Source: Streptomyces dioscori
GTDB taxonomy: Bacteria > Actinomycetota > Actinomycetes > Streptomycetales > Streptomycetaceae
Reading direction: 5' to 3'
Length of the DNA stretch: 64,000 nt
NCBI RefSeq assembly: GCF_003024195.1
Contig: NZ_KZ679064.1
Span: forward strand, 312-64,311
Shown here: piece by piece, positions 43,027 to 51,839 of the stretch
Layout: each line of letters starts with the position of its first letter
Position numbering within the stretch: position 1 is the first letter of the stretch
Notes under the pieces: model-generated
Seen by the model: only the letters and a program-made list of their open reading frames with translations
Databases searched by the model: none
What the model was told of the DNA's origin: nothing
Made by a program: the position numbers and the translations under genes

Positions 43027-44523
43027 TCAACTCCGGTCGGCGGCTGCCTTCTCGTCCCGGCCGAGGCGGCTGTGCGAGCGGCCGTAGACGAAGTAGACGA
43101 GGAAGCCGAGGGCCATCCAGATGCCGAACCGCAGCCAGGTCTCGGCGGGCAGGTTCAGCATCAGCCACAGCGAGGCGGCGACGGAGACGATCGGCAGGAT
43201 CGGCACCAGCGGGGTGCGGAAGGCGCGGGGCAGGTCCGGGCGGGTGCGGCGCAGGATGATCACGCCGACCGCGACCACGACGAACGCGAACAGCGTGCCG
43301 ATGTTGACCAGTTCGGCCAGCTCGCTCAGGCTGGTGAAGCCCGCGACGATCGCGATGATCACGCCGAGCAGGATGGTCGGCCGGTGCGGGGTCCTGAAGC
43401 GCGGGTGGACGTGCGAGAAGAAGCGCGGCAGCAGTCCGTCGCGGCTCATCGCGAAGAAGACCCGGGTCTGGCCGAGCAGCAGGATCATGCAGACGGTCGT
43501 GAGGCCGACGGCGGCGCCGAAGCTGATGAAGCCCGCGTACCAGGGGTGTCCGGTGGCCTTGAAGGCGTCGGCGAGCGGGGCGTCCACGGACAGCTTGGTG
43601 TAGTGCTGCATACCGGTCACGACGACCGACACCGCGACGTAGAGGGTGGTGCAGATGAGCAGTGAGCCGAGGATGCCGCGGGGCATGTCCCGCTGCGGGT
43701 TCTTGGTCTCCTCGGCGGCGGTGGCCACGACGTCGAAGCCGATGAAGGCGAAGAAGACGACGGAGGCGGCGGTGAAGATGCCCATCACGCCGAAGTTCGA
43801 GGGCGCCCAGCCGAACATCAGCTGGATGAGCGGCGAGTCGAGACCGCTGCCCGCGTCGACGGGCTTCGCCTTCGGGACGAACGGGTCGTAGTTGTCGCCC
43901 TTGATGAAGAAGGCACCCGCGATGATCACGACGAGGACGACGGTGACCTTGATGGCGACCACGACGGCGGTGACGCGCGCGGAGAGCTTCGTACCGACCA
44001 CGAGGATGCCGGTGAGCACCAGGACGAGGGCGGCGGCGAGGATGTCGAAGCCGAAGCCGTCGGCGCCCTCTCTGCCGCTGAGCGCCGCGGGCAGGTGCCA
44101 GCCCGCGTTGTCGAGCAGCGAGGCGATGTAGCCGGACCAGCCGACCGCGACCACCGCGGTGCCGAGCGCGAACTCCAGCACGAGGTCCCAGCCGATGATC
44201 CAGGCGGGCAGTTCACCGAGGGAGGCGTACGAGAACGTGTACGCGGAGCCGGCCACCGGGACGGTGGAGGCGAACTCGGCGTAGCAGAGCGCGGCGAGCG
44301 CGCAGACGACCCCGGCCACGACGAAGGCCAGGGCGACGGCGGGACCGGCGTTGTTCTTGGCGACCGTGCCGGTGAGGACGAAGATGCCGGTGCCGATGAT
44401 GACACCGACCCCGAAGACGGTCAGGTCCAGGGCGGACAGGGATTTCTTGAGCGCGTGCTCCGGTTCCTCGGTGTCCTGGATGGACTGCTCGATCTTCTTC
44501 GTCCTGAAGAGGGTGTTGCTCAC
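43027..44523 (-). CDS. APC family amino acid permease
   Basis: A 498-residue membrane protein from GTG 44523 with about twelve helices. The hallmark first helix motif is LTVFGVGVIIGTGIFVLTGT. Helix 6 region VVFFAFIGFDVVATAAEETK and loop NPQRDMPRGILGSL identify the cationic/aromatic amino-acid (CAT-like) subgroup. The C-terminus is basic (GRSHSRLGRDEKAAADRS). It imports amino acids by proton symport. The substrate cannot be assigned. It lies downstream of dxs on the same strand but 165 bases separate them. Confidence 0.93.
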   Translation of the reverse strand: MSNTLFRTKKIEQSIQDTEEPEHALKKSLSALDLTVFGVGVIIGTGIFVLTGTVAKNNAGPAVALAFVVAGVVCALAALCYAEFASTVPVAGSAYTFSYASLGELPAWIIGWDLVLEFALGTAVVAVGWSGYIASLLDNAGWHLPAALSGREGADGFGFDILAAALVLVLTGILVVGTKLSARVTAVVVAIKVTVVLVVIIAGAFFIKGDNYDPFVPKAKPVDAGSGLDSPLIQLMFGWAPSNFGVMGIFTAASVVFFAFIGFDVVATAAEETKNPQRDMPRGILGSLLICTTLYVAVSVVVTGMQHYTKLSVDAPLADAFKATGHPWYAGFISFGAAVGLTTVCMILLLGQTRVFFAMSRDGLLPRFFSHVHPRFRTPHRPTILLGVIIAIVAGFTSLSELAELVNIGTLFAFVVVAVGVIILRRTRPDLPRAFRTPLVPILPIVSVAASLWLMLNLPAETWLRFGIWMALGFLVYFVYGRSHSRLGRDEKAAADRS

Positions 44524-44687
44524 GGGCCTACTCCCCACGCGTTGTCGTCCTCGACATGATCGAGAGGGTGCGTGGTCCGTATGCCCCGGCACGTGGGGAT
44601 TCACGCGAATGGGCCGGTTCAGCCACCGTAAAGGGTGCGGAACCGGCCCATGCGGGTGTGTCCGGGTGTGCCGATCGGGCGGGTGTG

Positions 44688-46610
44688 TCAGTCGCGGGCG
44701 GGCTCCGGTGTGGCGTGGGCCTGGTCGTACCGTCCGTCGAGCTTGGAGACGAGGCCGGTGACCTGCCGGGCGATGTCCGGTGCGGTCAGTCCGATCTCGG
44801 CCATGACCTCCTTGCGGGAGGCGTGGTCGAGGAAGCGCGGCGGGATGCCGAAGTCGCGCAGCGGTACGTCCACGCCCGCGTCGCGCAGGGCCTGGGCGAT
44901 CGACGAGCCGACGCCGCCGACGCGGGAGTTGTCCTCGACGGTGACGACCACGCGGTGCCGGTCGGCGAGCGGGGCCATGGCCTCGTCGACGGGTTTGACC
45001 CAGCGGGGGTCGACGACGGTGGTGGAGATGCCCTGCTGGTCGAGGAGACCGGCGATCTCCAGGCACATCGGGGCGAGGGCGCCGACCGAGACGAGGAGCA
45101 CGTCCGGGGTGTCGGTGCCGGGCTCCCGCAGGACGTCCATGCCTCCGACGCGGCCCACGGCGGGTACGGCCGGGCCGACCGCACCCTTGGAGAAGCGGAC
45201 CACCGTCGGTGCGTCCGTGACCTGGACGGCCTCGCGCAGCTGGGCGCGGACCTGGTCGGCGTCGCGCGGCGCGGCGAGCCTGAGGCCCGGGACGACCTGG
45301 AGGATCGACATGTCCCACATGCCGTTGTGGGAGGCACCGTCGGTGCCGGTGACACCGGCCCGGTCGAGCACGAAGGTGACACCGCACTTGTGCAGGGCCA
45401 CGTCCATCAGGACCTGGTCGAAGGCGCGGTTGAGGAAGGTCGCGTACACCGCGAAGACCGGGTGCAGTCCGCCGGTGGCGAGGCCGGCCGCGGAGACCGC
45501 GCCGTGCTGCTCGGCGATGCCGACGTCGTAGATGCGGTGCGGGAAGGCGTCCGCGAACTTCTTCAGGCCGACCGGCTGCAGCATGGCCGCCGTGATCGCG
45601 ACGACGTCCTCGCGCTCCTTGCCGAGCGCGACCATCTCGTCGCCGAAGACGGAGGTCCAGTCGGCGCCCGACGCCTTCACGGGCAGGCCCGTGTCGGGGT
45701 GGATGGGGCCGATGCCGTGGAAGCGGTCCGCCTCGTCGCTCAGGGCGGGCTGGTAGCCGCGGCCCTTCTCGGTGAGGCAGTGCACGATGACGGGGCCGCC
45801 GAAGCGCTTGGCGCGGGCGAGCGCGGACTCCAGGGCCTCCATGTCGTGCCCGTCGATGGGCCCGACGTACTTCAGGCCGAGGTCCTCGAACATGCCCTGC
45901 GGGGCGATGAAGTCCTTGAGGCCCTTCTTGGCGCCGTGCAGGGTCTCGTAGAGGGGCCTGCCGACGACCGGAGTGCGCTCCAGGAGGTCCTTGCCGCGGG
46001 CCAGGAAGCGCTCGTAGCCGTCGGTGGTGCGCAGGGTCGCCAGATGGTTCGCGAGGCCGCCGATGGTCGGCGCGTACGACCGCTCGTTGTCGTTGACGAC
46101 GATGACGAGCGGGCGGTCCTTGGCGTCGGCGATGTTGTTCAGCGCCTCCCAGGCCATGCCTCCGGTGAGCGCCCCGTCGCCGATGACGGCGACGACGTGG
46201 TGGTCGTCCTTGCGCAGCACCTCGTTGGCCTTGGCGAGGCCGTCGGCCCAGCCGAGGACCGTGGAGGCGTGGCTGTTCTCGATGACGTCGTGCTCGGACT
46301 CGGCCTGCGAGGGGTAGCCGGACAGGCCGCCCTTCATCTTCAGCTTCGAGAAGTCCTGGCGGCCCGTGAGCAGCTTGTGGACGTAGGACTGGTGTCCGGT
46401 GTCCCACAGGATCCGGTCCTTGGGGGACTCGAAGACCCGGTGCAGGGCGATGGTCAGCTCGACGACGCCGAGGTTGGGGCCGAGGTGGCCGCCGGTCTTG
46501 GACACCGCGTCGACCAGGAACGTCCTGATCTCGTCCGCGAGCTGGTCCAGCTGCTCCAGGCTGAGCCGGTCCAGATCGCGCGGTCCCTTGATGCGGGTCA
46601 GCAGCGGCAC
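44688..46610 (-). CDS. dxs: 1-deoxy-D-xylulose-5-phosphate synthase
   Basis: A 640-residue thiamine-diphosphate enzyme from GTG 46610 (AAGGAGG upstream) that makes DXP from pyruvate and glyceraldehyde-3-phosphate, the first step of the MEP isoprenoid route. Motifs: TGHQSYVHKLLTGR, the ThDP/Mg site IGDGALTGGMAWEALNNIAD, RDDxVAITAAM-type EDVVAITAAMLQPVG, and the transketolase domains (RAGVTGTDGASHNGMWDMS). No other MEP gene is near. Streptomyces commonly have two dxs copies; this position matches my recollection of S. coelicolor SCO6013. Confidence 0.95.
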   Translation of the reverse strand: MPLLTRIKGPRDLDRLSLEQLDQLADEIRTFLVDAVSKTGGHLGPNLGVVELTIALHRVFESPKDRILWDTGHQSYVHKLLTGRQDFSKLKMKGGLSGYPSQAESEHDVIENSHASTVLGWADGLAKANEVLRKDDHHVVAVIGDGALTGGMAWEALNNIADAKDRPLVIVVNDNERSYAPTIGGLANHLATLRTTDGYERFLARGKDLLERTPVVGRPLYETLHGAKKGLKDFIAPQGMFEDLGLKYVGPIDGHDMEALESALARAKRFGGPVIVHCLTEKGRGYQPALSDEADRFHGIGPIHPDTGLPVKASGADWTSVFGDEMVALGKEREDVVAITAAMLQPVGLKKFADAFPHRIYDVGIAEQHGAVSAAGLATGGLHPVFAVYATFLNRAFDQVLMDVALHKCGVTFVLDRAGVTGTDGASHNGMWDMSILQVVPGLRLAAPRDADQVRAQLREAVQVTDAPTVVRFSKGAVGPAVPAVGRVGGMDVLREPGTDTPDVLLVSVGALAPMCLEIAGLLDQQGISTTVVDPRWVKPVDEAMAPLADRHRVVVTVEDNSRVGGVGSSIAQALRDAGVDVPLRDFGIPPRFLDHASRKEVMAEIGLTAPDIARQVTGLVSKLDGRYDQAHATPEPARD

Positions 46611-46756
46611 CCGTGCCTCCTTGCAGTAGAGCGATCGAGCTGTGCGGGGCCTGACGAGTCTAATGTTCCGTCTTTCCCACCGACGCCCGGGCTGTGCGTC
46701 GTACATCACGCGTTCGGCCGTACATCCCCTTCCCTACCAAACCCCCCAACGAACAC

Positions 46757-46795
46757 AAAAGTGCCCGGCACCACCATGTGGTGCCGGGCACTTTT
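46757..46795. terminator. Intrinsic terminator between xylH and dxs
   Basis: An 18-bp stem with a 3-base loop (arms 46757-46774 and 46778-46795) flanked by an A-run on the left and a T-run on the right. It can terminate in either direction and closes the xylFGH operon before dxs. Confidence 0.85.
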
Positions 46796-46815
46796 TCGAG
46801 GGGCTCCGCCCCTCA

Positions 46816-46834
46816 GGGGCGCGGGGAACTGCGC
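46816..46834 (+). repeat. 19-bp GC-rich element, last copy in the window
   Basis: A direct copy of GGGGCGCGGGGAACTGCGC downstream of xylH. No further copy was seen between 46835 and 64000. Confidence 0.8.
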
Positions 46835-46904
46835 GACCAGCCAAAACGGACCCGCAGCCCCCACGAACAGCAAGCCCCCGGACCTGAGGGGCAACCACGA
46901 ATCC

Positions 46905-48197
46905 CTACGCGCGGCCAGCAGTCTTCTGCGTCTTGCGCGTGATCGAGTCGATGACAACCGTGGCCAGAAGCACACCACCAGTGATCATGTACTGAACCGG
47001 CGTGGCGATGCCCTCAAGGGCGAGCCCGTACTGGATCGAGGTGATCACCATGACACCGAGCAGCGCGTTCCACGTGCGGCCACGGCCACCGAAGAGGCTG
47101 GTGCCACCGATGACGGCCGCCGCGATGACGTTCATCAGCAGGTCACCCGCACCGGCGCTCTGGTTGGCCGCGGCGATCTTCGAGGCCCAGAACAGACCGC
47201 CGACGGCGGCGAAGAAGCCCGCCAGGGCGAAGACCGAGACACGGACCGCCGTGACGTTGATACCGGCACGACGGGACGCCTCGACACTGCCGCCGAGCGC
47301 GAAGATCTTGCGGCCGTAGCTGGTGCGGCGCAGGACGAAGTCGCTCAGCACCAGGACCAGGATGAAGAGCAGCAGCGCCAGCGGCAGACCCTTGTACTGG
47401 TTGAACATGATCGCGGCGGCGAACGCCACGATCGCGAGCAGGACCGTGCGCATGATCAGGTCGCCCAGCGGCCGGGACGGGATGCCCGCGGCCTCACGGC
47501 GGCGGCTGTCCAGGAAGCTGGTGACGAAGAAGAGCACCACGGCGACGAGCGCGAGGCCGTAGGCGGCCGCGACGTCCGAGAAGTAGTACGTGGTCAGCTT
47601 GCCGACCACGCCCTCGCCGTCGATGTTGATGGTGCCGTTCTCGCCCAGGATCTGGAGCATGAAGCCGAGCCAGAACAGCAGGCCTGCCAGGGTGACCGCG
47701 AACGCGGGGGCGCCGATCCGGGCGAAGAAGAAGCCGTGGAGCGCGCCGATGGCCGCACCGCTCGCGAGGGCGATGAGGACGGCCAGCCACTCGTTCACGC
47801 CGTGTGTGACGCTCAGTACGGCGGTGATGGCACCCGCCACACCGCTGACCGAGCCGACCGACAGGTCGATCTCGCCGAGCAGCAGCACGAAGATGATGCC
47901 GACCGACATCATGCCGGTGGCGACCATCGCGACGGCGATGTTGTTGAGGTTCTCGGCGGAGAGGAAGGCCGAGTTCAGGCTCTGGAAGATGATGCAGATG
48001 ACGATCAGGCCGATGACGACCGGGACGGAGCCCAGGTCACCGCCCTTCATCTTGCGCTTGAACTCGCCGACGTAGCCGGCCAGGCCCTGCTCGCGCACGA
48101 GCAGCCTGGGGTCGACCACGGTCACCGCGTCGGCGGCGGCCTCGGGGTTCGCGACGGCGTGTTCGTCCGTGCTGGCGGAGGTCTTGTCGATGCTCAC
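46905..48197 (-). CDS. xylH: Sugar ABC transporter permease, XylH type
   Basis: A 430-residue CUT2 permease from GTG 48197, overlapping the ATPase stop (GTGA). About ten membrane helices follow a ~45-residue cytoplasmic tail. Motifs: GIIFVLLLGEIDLSVGSVSG and AAVIGGTSLFGGRGRTWNAL, standard for the ribose/xylose permease family. It forms the pore for xylose uptake with XylG and XylF. Assignment as xylose rather than another pentose rests on synteny with rok7B7. Confidence 0.9.
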   Translation of the reverse strand: MSIDKTSASTDEHAVANPEAAADAVTVVDPRLLVREQGLAGYVGEFKRKMKGGDLGSVPVVIGLIVICIIFQSLNSAFLSAENLNNIAVAMVATGMMSVGIIFVLLLGEIDLSVGSVSGVAGAITAVLSVTHGVNEWLAVLIALASGAAIGALHGFFFARIGAPAFAVTLAGLLFWLGFMLQILGENGTINIDGEGVVGKLTTYYFSDVAAAYGLALVAVVLFFVTSFLDSRRREAAGIPSRPLGDLIMRTVLLAIVAFAAAIMFNQYKGLPLALLLFILVLVLSDFVLRRTSYGRKIFALGGSVEASRRAGINVTAVRVSVFALAGFFAAVGGLFWASKIAAANQSAGAGDLLMNVIAAAVIGGTSLFGGRGRTWNALLGVMVITSIQYGLALEGIATPVQYMITGGVLLATVVIDSITRKTQKTAGRA

Positions 48198-48976
48198 TTC
48201 TGAGCCTCCCCGTTGCTGCGCGCCGCACGGCGGGTCACGGCGTTGTCCGTGGCACCGGTGATGGCGGAGATGATCTCTTCCTGCGAGGTCGCCTTGACCT
48301 CGAAGACGCCGTTGTTGCGGCCGAGCCGGAGCACGGCCACCTTGTCGGCGACGGCCTTCACATCGGCCATGTTGTGGCTGATGAGCAGGACGGCGTGGCC
48401 GCGCTCGCGCAGCCGCTCGACCAGGTCGAGGACCTGGGCGGTCTGCTCGACACCGAGGGCCGCGGTGGGCTCGTCGAGGATGACCAGCTTGGGCTCGCCG
48501 AGCATGGAGCGGGCGATGGCCACGGTCTGGCGCTGACCGCCGGAGAGCGAGGCGATCGGGATGCGCACGCTGGGGATGCGGATCGACAGCGTCTGGAGCA
48601 GTTCGCGTGAGCGGCGCTCCATCTCGACCTCGTCCAGGATGCCGCGCTTCTTCAGCTCACGGCCCAGGTAGAGGTTGCCGACGACGTCGATGTTGTCGCA
48701 CAGCGCGAGGTCCTGGTAGACCGTCGCGACACCCAGGTGCTGGGCGTCGTGCGGCTTGTTGATCTGGACGGCCTTGCCGTCCCATTCGATGACACCCTCG
48801 TCGATCGGGTGCACGCCGGCGATCGTTTTCACCAGCGTGGACTTTCCGGCGCCGTTGTCGCCGACCAGGGCGACCACCTCACCGGCGTGGACCTCAAGCT
48901 CTACGTCGGTGAGCGCCTGAACGGCACCGAATCGCTTCGAGACCCCGCGCAACGCCAGAACAGGCGTAGCGGACAC
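48194..48976 (-). CDS. xylG: Sugar ABC transporter ATPase, XylG type (single domain)
   Basis: 260 residues from GTG 48976, nine bases after AAGGAG; an ATG at 48985 abuts that site and is less likely. A single ATPase module: Walker A LVGDNGAGKSTLVK, signature LSGGQRQTVAIARS, Walker B LVILDEPTAALG, and the H-loop LLISHNMAD. E. coli XylG and RbsA have two modules in ~500 residues; this is half size and must dimerise. It powers the XylH pore. A hairpin at 49151-49184 precedes it. Confidence 0.9.
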   Translation of the reverse strand: MSATPVLALRGVSKRFGAVQALTDVELEVHAGEVVALVGDNGAGKSTLVKTIAGVHPIDEGVIEWDGKAVQINKPHDAQHLGVATVYQDLALCDNIDVVGNLYLGRELKKRGILDEVEMERRSRELLQTLSIRIPSVRIPIASLSGGQRQTVAIARSMLGEPKLVILDEPTAALGVEQTAQVLDLVERLRERGHAVLLISHNMADVKAVADKVAVLRLGRNNGVFEVKATSQEEIISAITGATDNAVTRRAARSNGEAQK

Positions 48977-49150
48977 GTTAACCATCTCCTTCGCCGCCTG
49001 ACCCGGCGGGAGGTTGTGCAGAAGAGTTTGGGGGGAGGAAGGGTTCCGTCCGGCGCCCCGCCCTAGCTGCGGGGCTGGTGATTGCGGGGCGCCGGAGGGG
49101 CTTCGGGTACGACCGTCCCTCATGGACCGCATTGTCGCGGACCACAAGCC

Positions 49151-49184
49151 CGTACGGGAATTCAGTGGACCGAATTCCCGTACG
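49151..49184. terminator. Hairpin between xylF and xylG
   Basis: 13-bp perfect arms (49151-49163 and 49172-49184, CGTACGGGAATTC and its complement) with an 8-base loop, 22 bases after the xylF stop. It has no T-run. It may attenuate or protect the xylF mRNA end so that the binding protein is made in excess over the membrane parts. Confidence 0.65.
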
Positions 49185-49205
49185 CGGTAAGGGACTTGTC
49201 ATTGC

Positions 49206-50324
49206 CTACTTCAGGCCGGCCTTGTCACAGGCGGACTTGAACTTGGCGGTGCAGATCTCGTCGAGCGTGTAGATGCCGTCCTTGATGACGGTGTCGTTGA
49301 TGTTGTCCTTGGTCAGCGAGACGACCGGGACGAGCACCGACGGGACGCCCTTGGTGGTGGGGCTGTCGACCGAGTCCTTGGCGATGGAGTCGAGCTTCTC
49401 GCCCTTGGCGAGCGCGACGGCCATCTGCGCGGCGACGTCCGCCTCCTGCGGGTAGGACTTGTAGACGCTCATGAACTGGTCGCCCGAGACGATGCGCTGC
49501 ACACCCGCGAGCTCGGCGTCCTGGCCGGTGACCGGGGGAAGCTTGGAGACGCCCGCGGCCTTGAGGGCGGTGATGATACCGCCGGCCATGCCGTCGTTGG
49601 CGGAGTAGACGCCGACGATCTTGTCCTTGCCGATCGCCGAGATGGCGCCTTCCATGTTCAGGTTGGCGTTCTCCGGCTTCCACTCCTTGGTGTCGTACGA
49701 CTTGGCGATGTCCACCTTGCCGTCGAGCTGGGAGAGGGCGCCCTTCTTGAAGAGGGCGGCGTTCGGGTCGGTGACCGCGCCGTTCATCATGACGATCTTC
49801 GCGGAGGGCTTGGCCTTGTCGCCCAGGGCCTCCAGGAGCGCCTTGCCCTGGACGCGGCCGACCTCTTCGTTGTCGAAGGAGGTGTAGGCGTCGATCGGGC
49901 CCTCGGCGAGGCGGTCGTACGCGACGACGGGGATGCCGGCGTCCTTGGCCTTCTTCACGCCGTTGGCGATGGCCTTGGAGTCCACCGCGTCCACGATCAG
50001 CACGTCCACCTTGTTGGTGATCATCGTGTCGACCTGCTGGGACTGCGTGGTGGCGTCCTGCTTGGCGTTGGCGTAGACGACCTCGCCCTTGTCGTTCGTG
50101 AGCTCCTTGACCTTCTTCTCGATCAAGGGCTTGTCGAACTTCTCGTACCGCGCGGTCTGGTTCTCCGGAAGGAGGAGGCCGACCTTGATGTTGTCGCCCT
50201 TGGCGGCGGACTTCGTGGAGTCGCTCTTGTCGCCGGACTCCTCGGCGCTGCCACAGGCAGCCAGCGAGACGGCCATCGCACCAGCGGCAACGGCAAAGGC
50301 GGCGCGACGCATACGCGTGTTCAC
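49206..50324 (-). CDS. xylF: Xylose-binding lipoprotein, XylF type
   Basis: A 372-residue periplasmic-binding-fold lipoprotein from GTG 50324 (GGGAGG upstream; ATG 50312 is possible). Lipobox SLAAC, Cys24. The sugar-binding core has KVGLLLPENQTARYEKFDKP, VDVLIVDAVDSKAIANG, GIPVVAYDRLAEGPIDAY, SANDGMAGGIITALKAAG and PPVTGQDAELAGVQRIVSGD, close to the XylF/ChvE group. It is the first gene of xylFGH, 122 bases after the rok7B7 stop. Confidence 0.9.
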   Translation of the reverse strand: MNTRMRRAAFAVAAGAMAVSLAACGSAEESGDKSDSTKSAAKGDNIKVGLLLPENQTARYEKFDKPLIEKKVKELTNDKGEVVYANAKQDATTQSQQVDTMITNKVDVLIVDAVDSKAIANGVKKAKDAGIPVVAYDRLAEGPIDAYTSFDNEEVGRVQGKALLEALGDKAKPSAKIVMMNGAVTDPNAALFKKGALSQLDGKVDIAKSYDTKEWKPENANLNMEGAISAIGKDKIVGVYSANDGMAGGIITALKAAGVSKLPPVTGQDAELAGVQRIVSGDQFMSVYKSYPQEADVAAQMAVALAKGEKLDSIAKDSVDSPTTKGVPSVLVPVVSLTKDNINDTVIKDGIYTLDEICTAKFKSACDKAGLK

Positions 50325-50356
50325 TTCAGAAACCTCCCTGACGAGGCCGCGACGTT

Positions 50357-50389
50357 GCGGCCGAGGTGGCTGGAAGTCAACTCGGCCGC
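50357..50389. promoter_or_regulatory. Inverted repeat in the xylF leader
   Basis: GCGGCCGAG (50357-50365) and CTCGGCCGC (50381-50389) are complementary 9-base arms with a 15-base loop, 33 bases upstream of xylF. It could be a regulator site or an mRNA hairpin; the sequence does not decide. Confidence 0.4.
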
Positions 50390-50416
50390 ACGTGCGACGT
50401 CAAGAAGTAAATCCTT

Positions 50417-50443
50417 AACGGAATGGCAACGCTGCCATCCGTT
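50417..50443. terminator. Hairpin after rok7B7
   Basis: AACGGAATGGCA (50417-50428) pairs with TGCCATCCGTT (50433-50443) with one bulged A and a 4-base loop, directly downstream of the rok7B7 stop on the minus strand and upstream of the xylF promoter region. Most simply a rok7B7 terminator; an operator role is not excluded. Confidence 0.6.
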
Positions 50444-50445
50444 CT

Positions 50446-51645
50446 CTAAGTGAAGGCAGGTGTTACAGCAGTGAGCGACCCGTCCAAAAGGGTTGAATCG
50501 CCCATCTCGCCGAGTGCGAGGGCGAGCGCCCCGAGGACCTCCGCCCGACCGCCAAGTGCCCCTGGCAGAACGGATAGTTGACGTGCCGCACTGGGGATCG
50601 CATAGCGGCCGACGGACTCCCTGATGGGTCCCAGAACGAGCTCTCCGGCCTCGGCGAGATCACCGCCGAGCACCACCCGGCTCGGATTGAGCAGGTTGCA
50701 CAGATTCGCCACTCCACTGCCGATATGTCGGCCGACGTCGGCGATCACCCGACGGCAGCCAGGGTCTCCGTCCCGCGCCAGCCGTACGACACCTTCCATG
50801 GTCAGATCCGTGCCGTGGCTGGACTGGAGGAGCGGCAGCACATAGCGCGCCGCCGCGAAGGTCTCCAGGCAGCCGCGGTTCCCGCAGCGGCAGACGGGGC
50901 CGGACTCGTCAAGAGTAATATGCCCGATTTCTCCCGCTGTGCCACCCGGGCCGCGGTAGATCTTGCTGTTGATCACGAGTCCGGCGCCTACACCGCTGGC
51001 CACCTTGATGTAGGCGAGGTCACGGACGCCCCTGCCGCTCCCCCAGACGAGTTCCCCGAGGGCTCCGAGGTTGGCGTCGTTGTCGACGTGCACGGGGACG
51101 CCCAGACGCCCCTGGAGCTCCTCCGCGGGCTTGGTACCGGTCCAGCCCGGCAGGATCGCGGTGGAGCCGAGCGTGCCGGACTCCACGTCGATCGGCCCGG
51201 GCACGCCGAGACCCACCCCGGCGACCTTCGAGCGCTCCACGCCGGTGGCCGCGATCAGGCGGTTGACCAGCTGTTCCGCCCGGTCGAAGCCCTGCGCGGC
51301 GGAGGCGTCCACATCGAGCGGCTCGGACTCCTCGGCCAGCACCTGGTGGGCGAGGTTGCCGACCGCGACCCGCAGATGCGTATGGCCGAAGTCGACGCCG
51401 ATGACAATGCCGGCGTCACCGCTCAGACTGACGCTGCGGGCCCTGCGGCCACCTGCCGAGGTGGGGGTGACCTCGACCGTCCCGCCGTCCTTCAGCTCCC
51501 GCACGATGTTGGAGACCGTGGCCGCGGACAGGCCCGTCGTCCTCGCGATCTCCGCCTGCGTGAGCGACCCGGCCAGGCGCACCGCGCGTACGACCCGTTC
51601 GAGATTGGCTCGGTGCAGCGACGACTGCGACCCCGGAGTCTCCAC
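50446..51645 (-). CDS. rok7B7: ROK family transcriptional regulator Rok7B7
   Basis: 399 residues from GTG 51645, with AGGAGG at 51651-51656. The winged HTH is at residues ~20-65 (GSLTQAEIARTTGLSAATVS). The ROK sugar-kinase fold starts at IVIGVDFGHTHLRVAVGN, with GVGLGVPGPIDV, DNDANLGALGE, the HxxGCxxCGxxGCxE-type zinc motif EIGHITL...CRCGNRGCLE and the ROK signature. Position between xylFGH and a CUT1 importer matches S. coelicolor SCO6008, a pleiotropic regulator of xylose use, carbon repression and antibiotics. Confidence 0.92.
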   Translation of the reverse strand: METPGSQSSLHRANLERVVRAVRLAGSLTQAEIARTTGLSAATVSNIVRELKDGGTVEVTPTSAGGRRARSVSLSGDAGIVIGVDFGHTHLRVAVGNLAHQVLAEESEPLDVDASAAQGFDRAEQLVNRLIAATGVERSKVAGVGLGVPGPIDVESGTLGSTAILPGWTGTKPAEELQGRLGVPVHVDNDANLGALGELVWGSGRGVRDLAYIKVASGVGAGLVINSKIYRGPGGTAGEIGHITLDESGPVCRCGNRGCLETFAAARYVLPLLQSSHGTDLTMEGVVRLARDGDPGCRRVIADVGRHIGSGVANLCNLLNPSRVVLGGDLAEAGELVLGPIRESVGRYAIPSAARQLSVLPGALGGRAEVLGALALALGEMGDSTLLDGSLTAVTPAFT

Positions 51646-51780
51646 GACGACCTCCTGCGTACGGGGTCGCCTCGGTGAGACCCCGTCTATGTCCAACTAG
51701 TGAACTCTAAGCAGAGCCGTTGGCGTCGACTCCCGTCAAGAGGTTGAGCGAGGAAGGGGCGCGCGGGCGCATGTGACGCG

Positions 51781-51813
51781 AGGGTGGCCCCGGCTCCATT
51801 CCGGGACCACCCT
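51781..51813. terminator. Terminator of the CUT1 importer operon
   Basis: Arms 51781-51793 and 51801-51813 pair with one mismatch around a 7-base loop (AGGGTGGCCCCGG against CCGGGACCACCCT), 27 bases after the permease stop on the minus strand. Confidence 0.7.
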
Positions 51814-51839
51814 CACAAACCGAACCGATGGGCCGCCCG

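Noticed and set aside
43027..46407. A 1126-codon minus-strand frame spanning dxs and the permease
   Set aside because: Only its last 498 codons (from GTG 44523) are the real permease; the rest is dxs read in the wrong frame.
44556..48203. A 1215-codon open frame on the plus strand
   Set aside because: It runs antisense to dxs and xylH, whose families are unmistakable; long antisense frames are expected at this GC content. The translation is Asp/Val/Gly/Arg low complexity.
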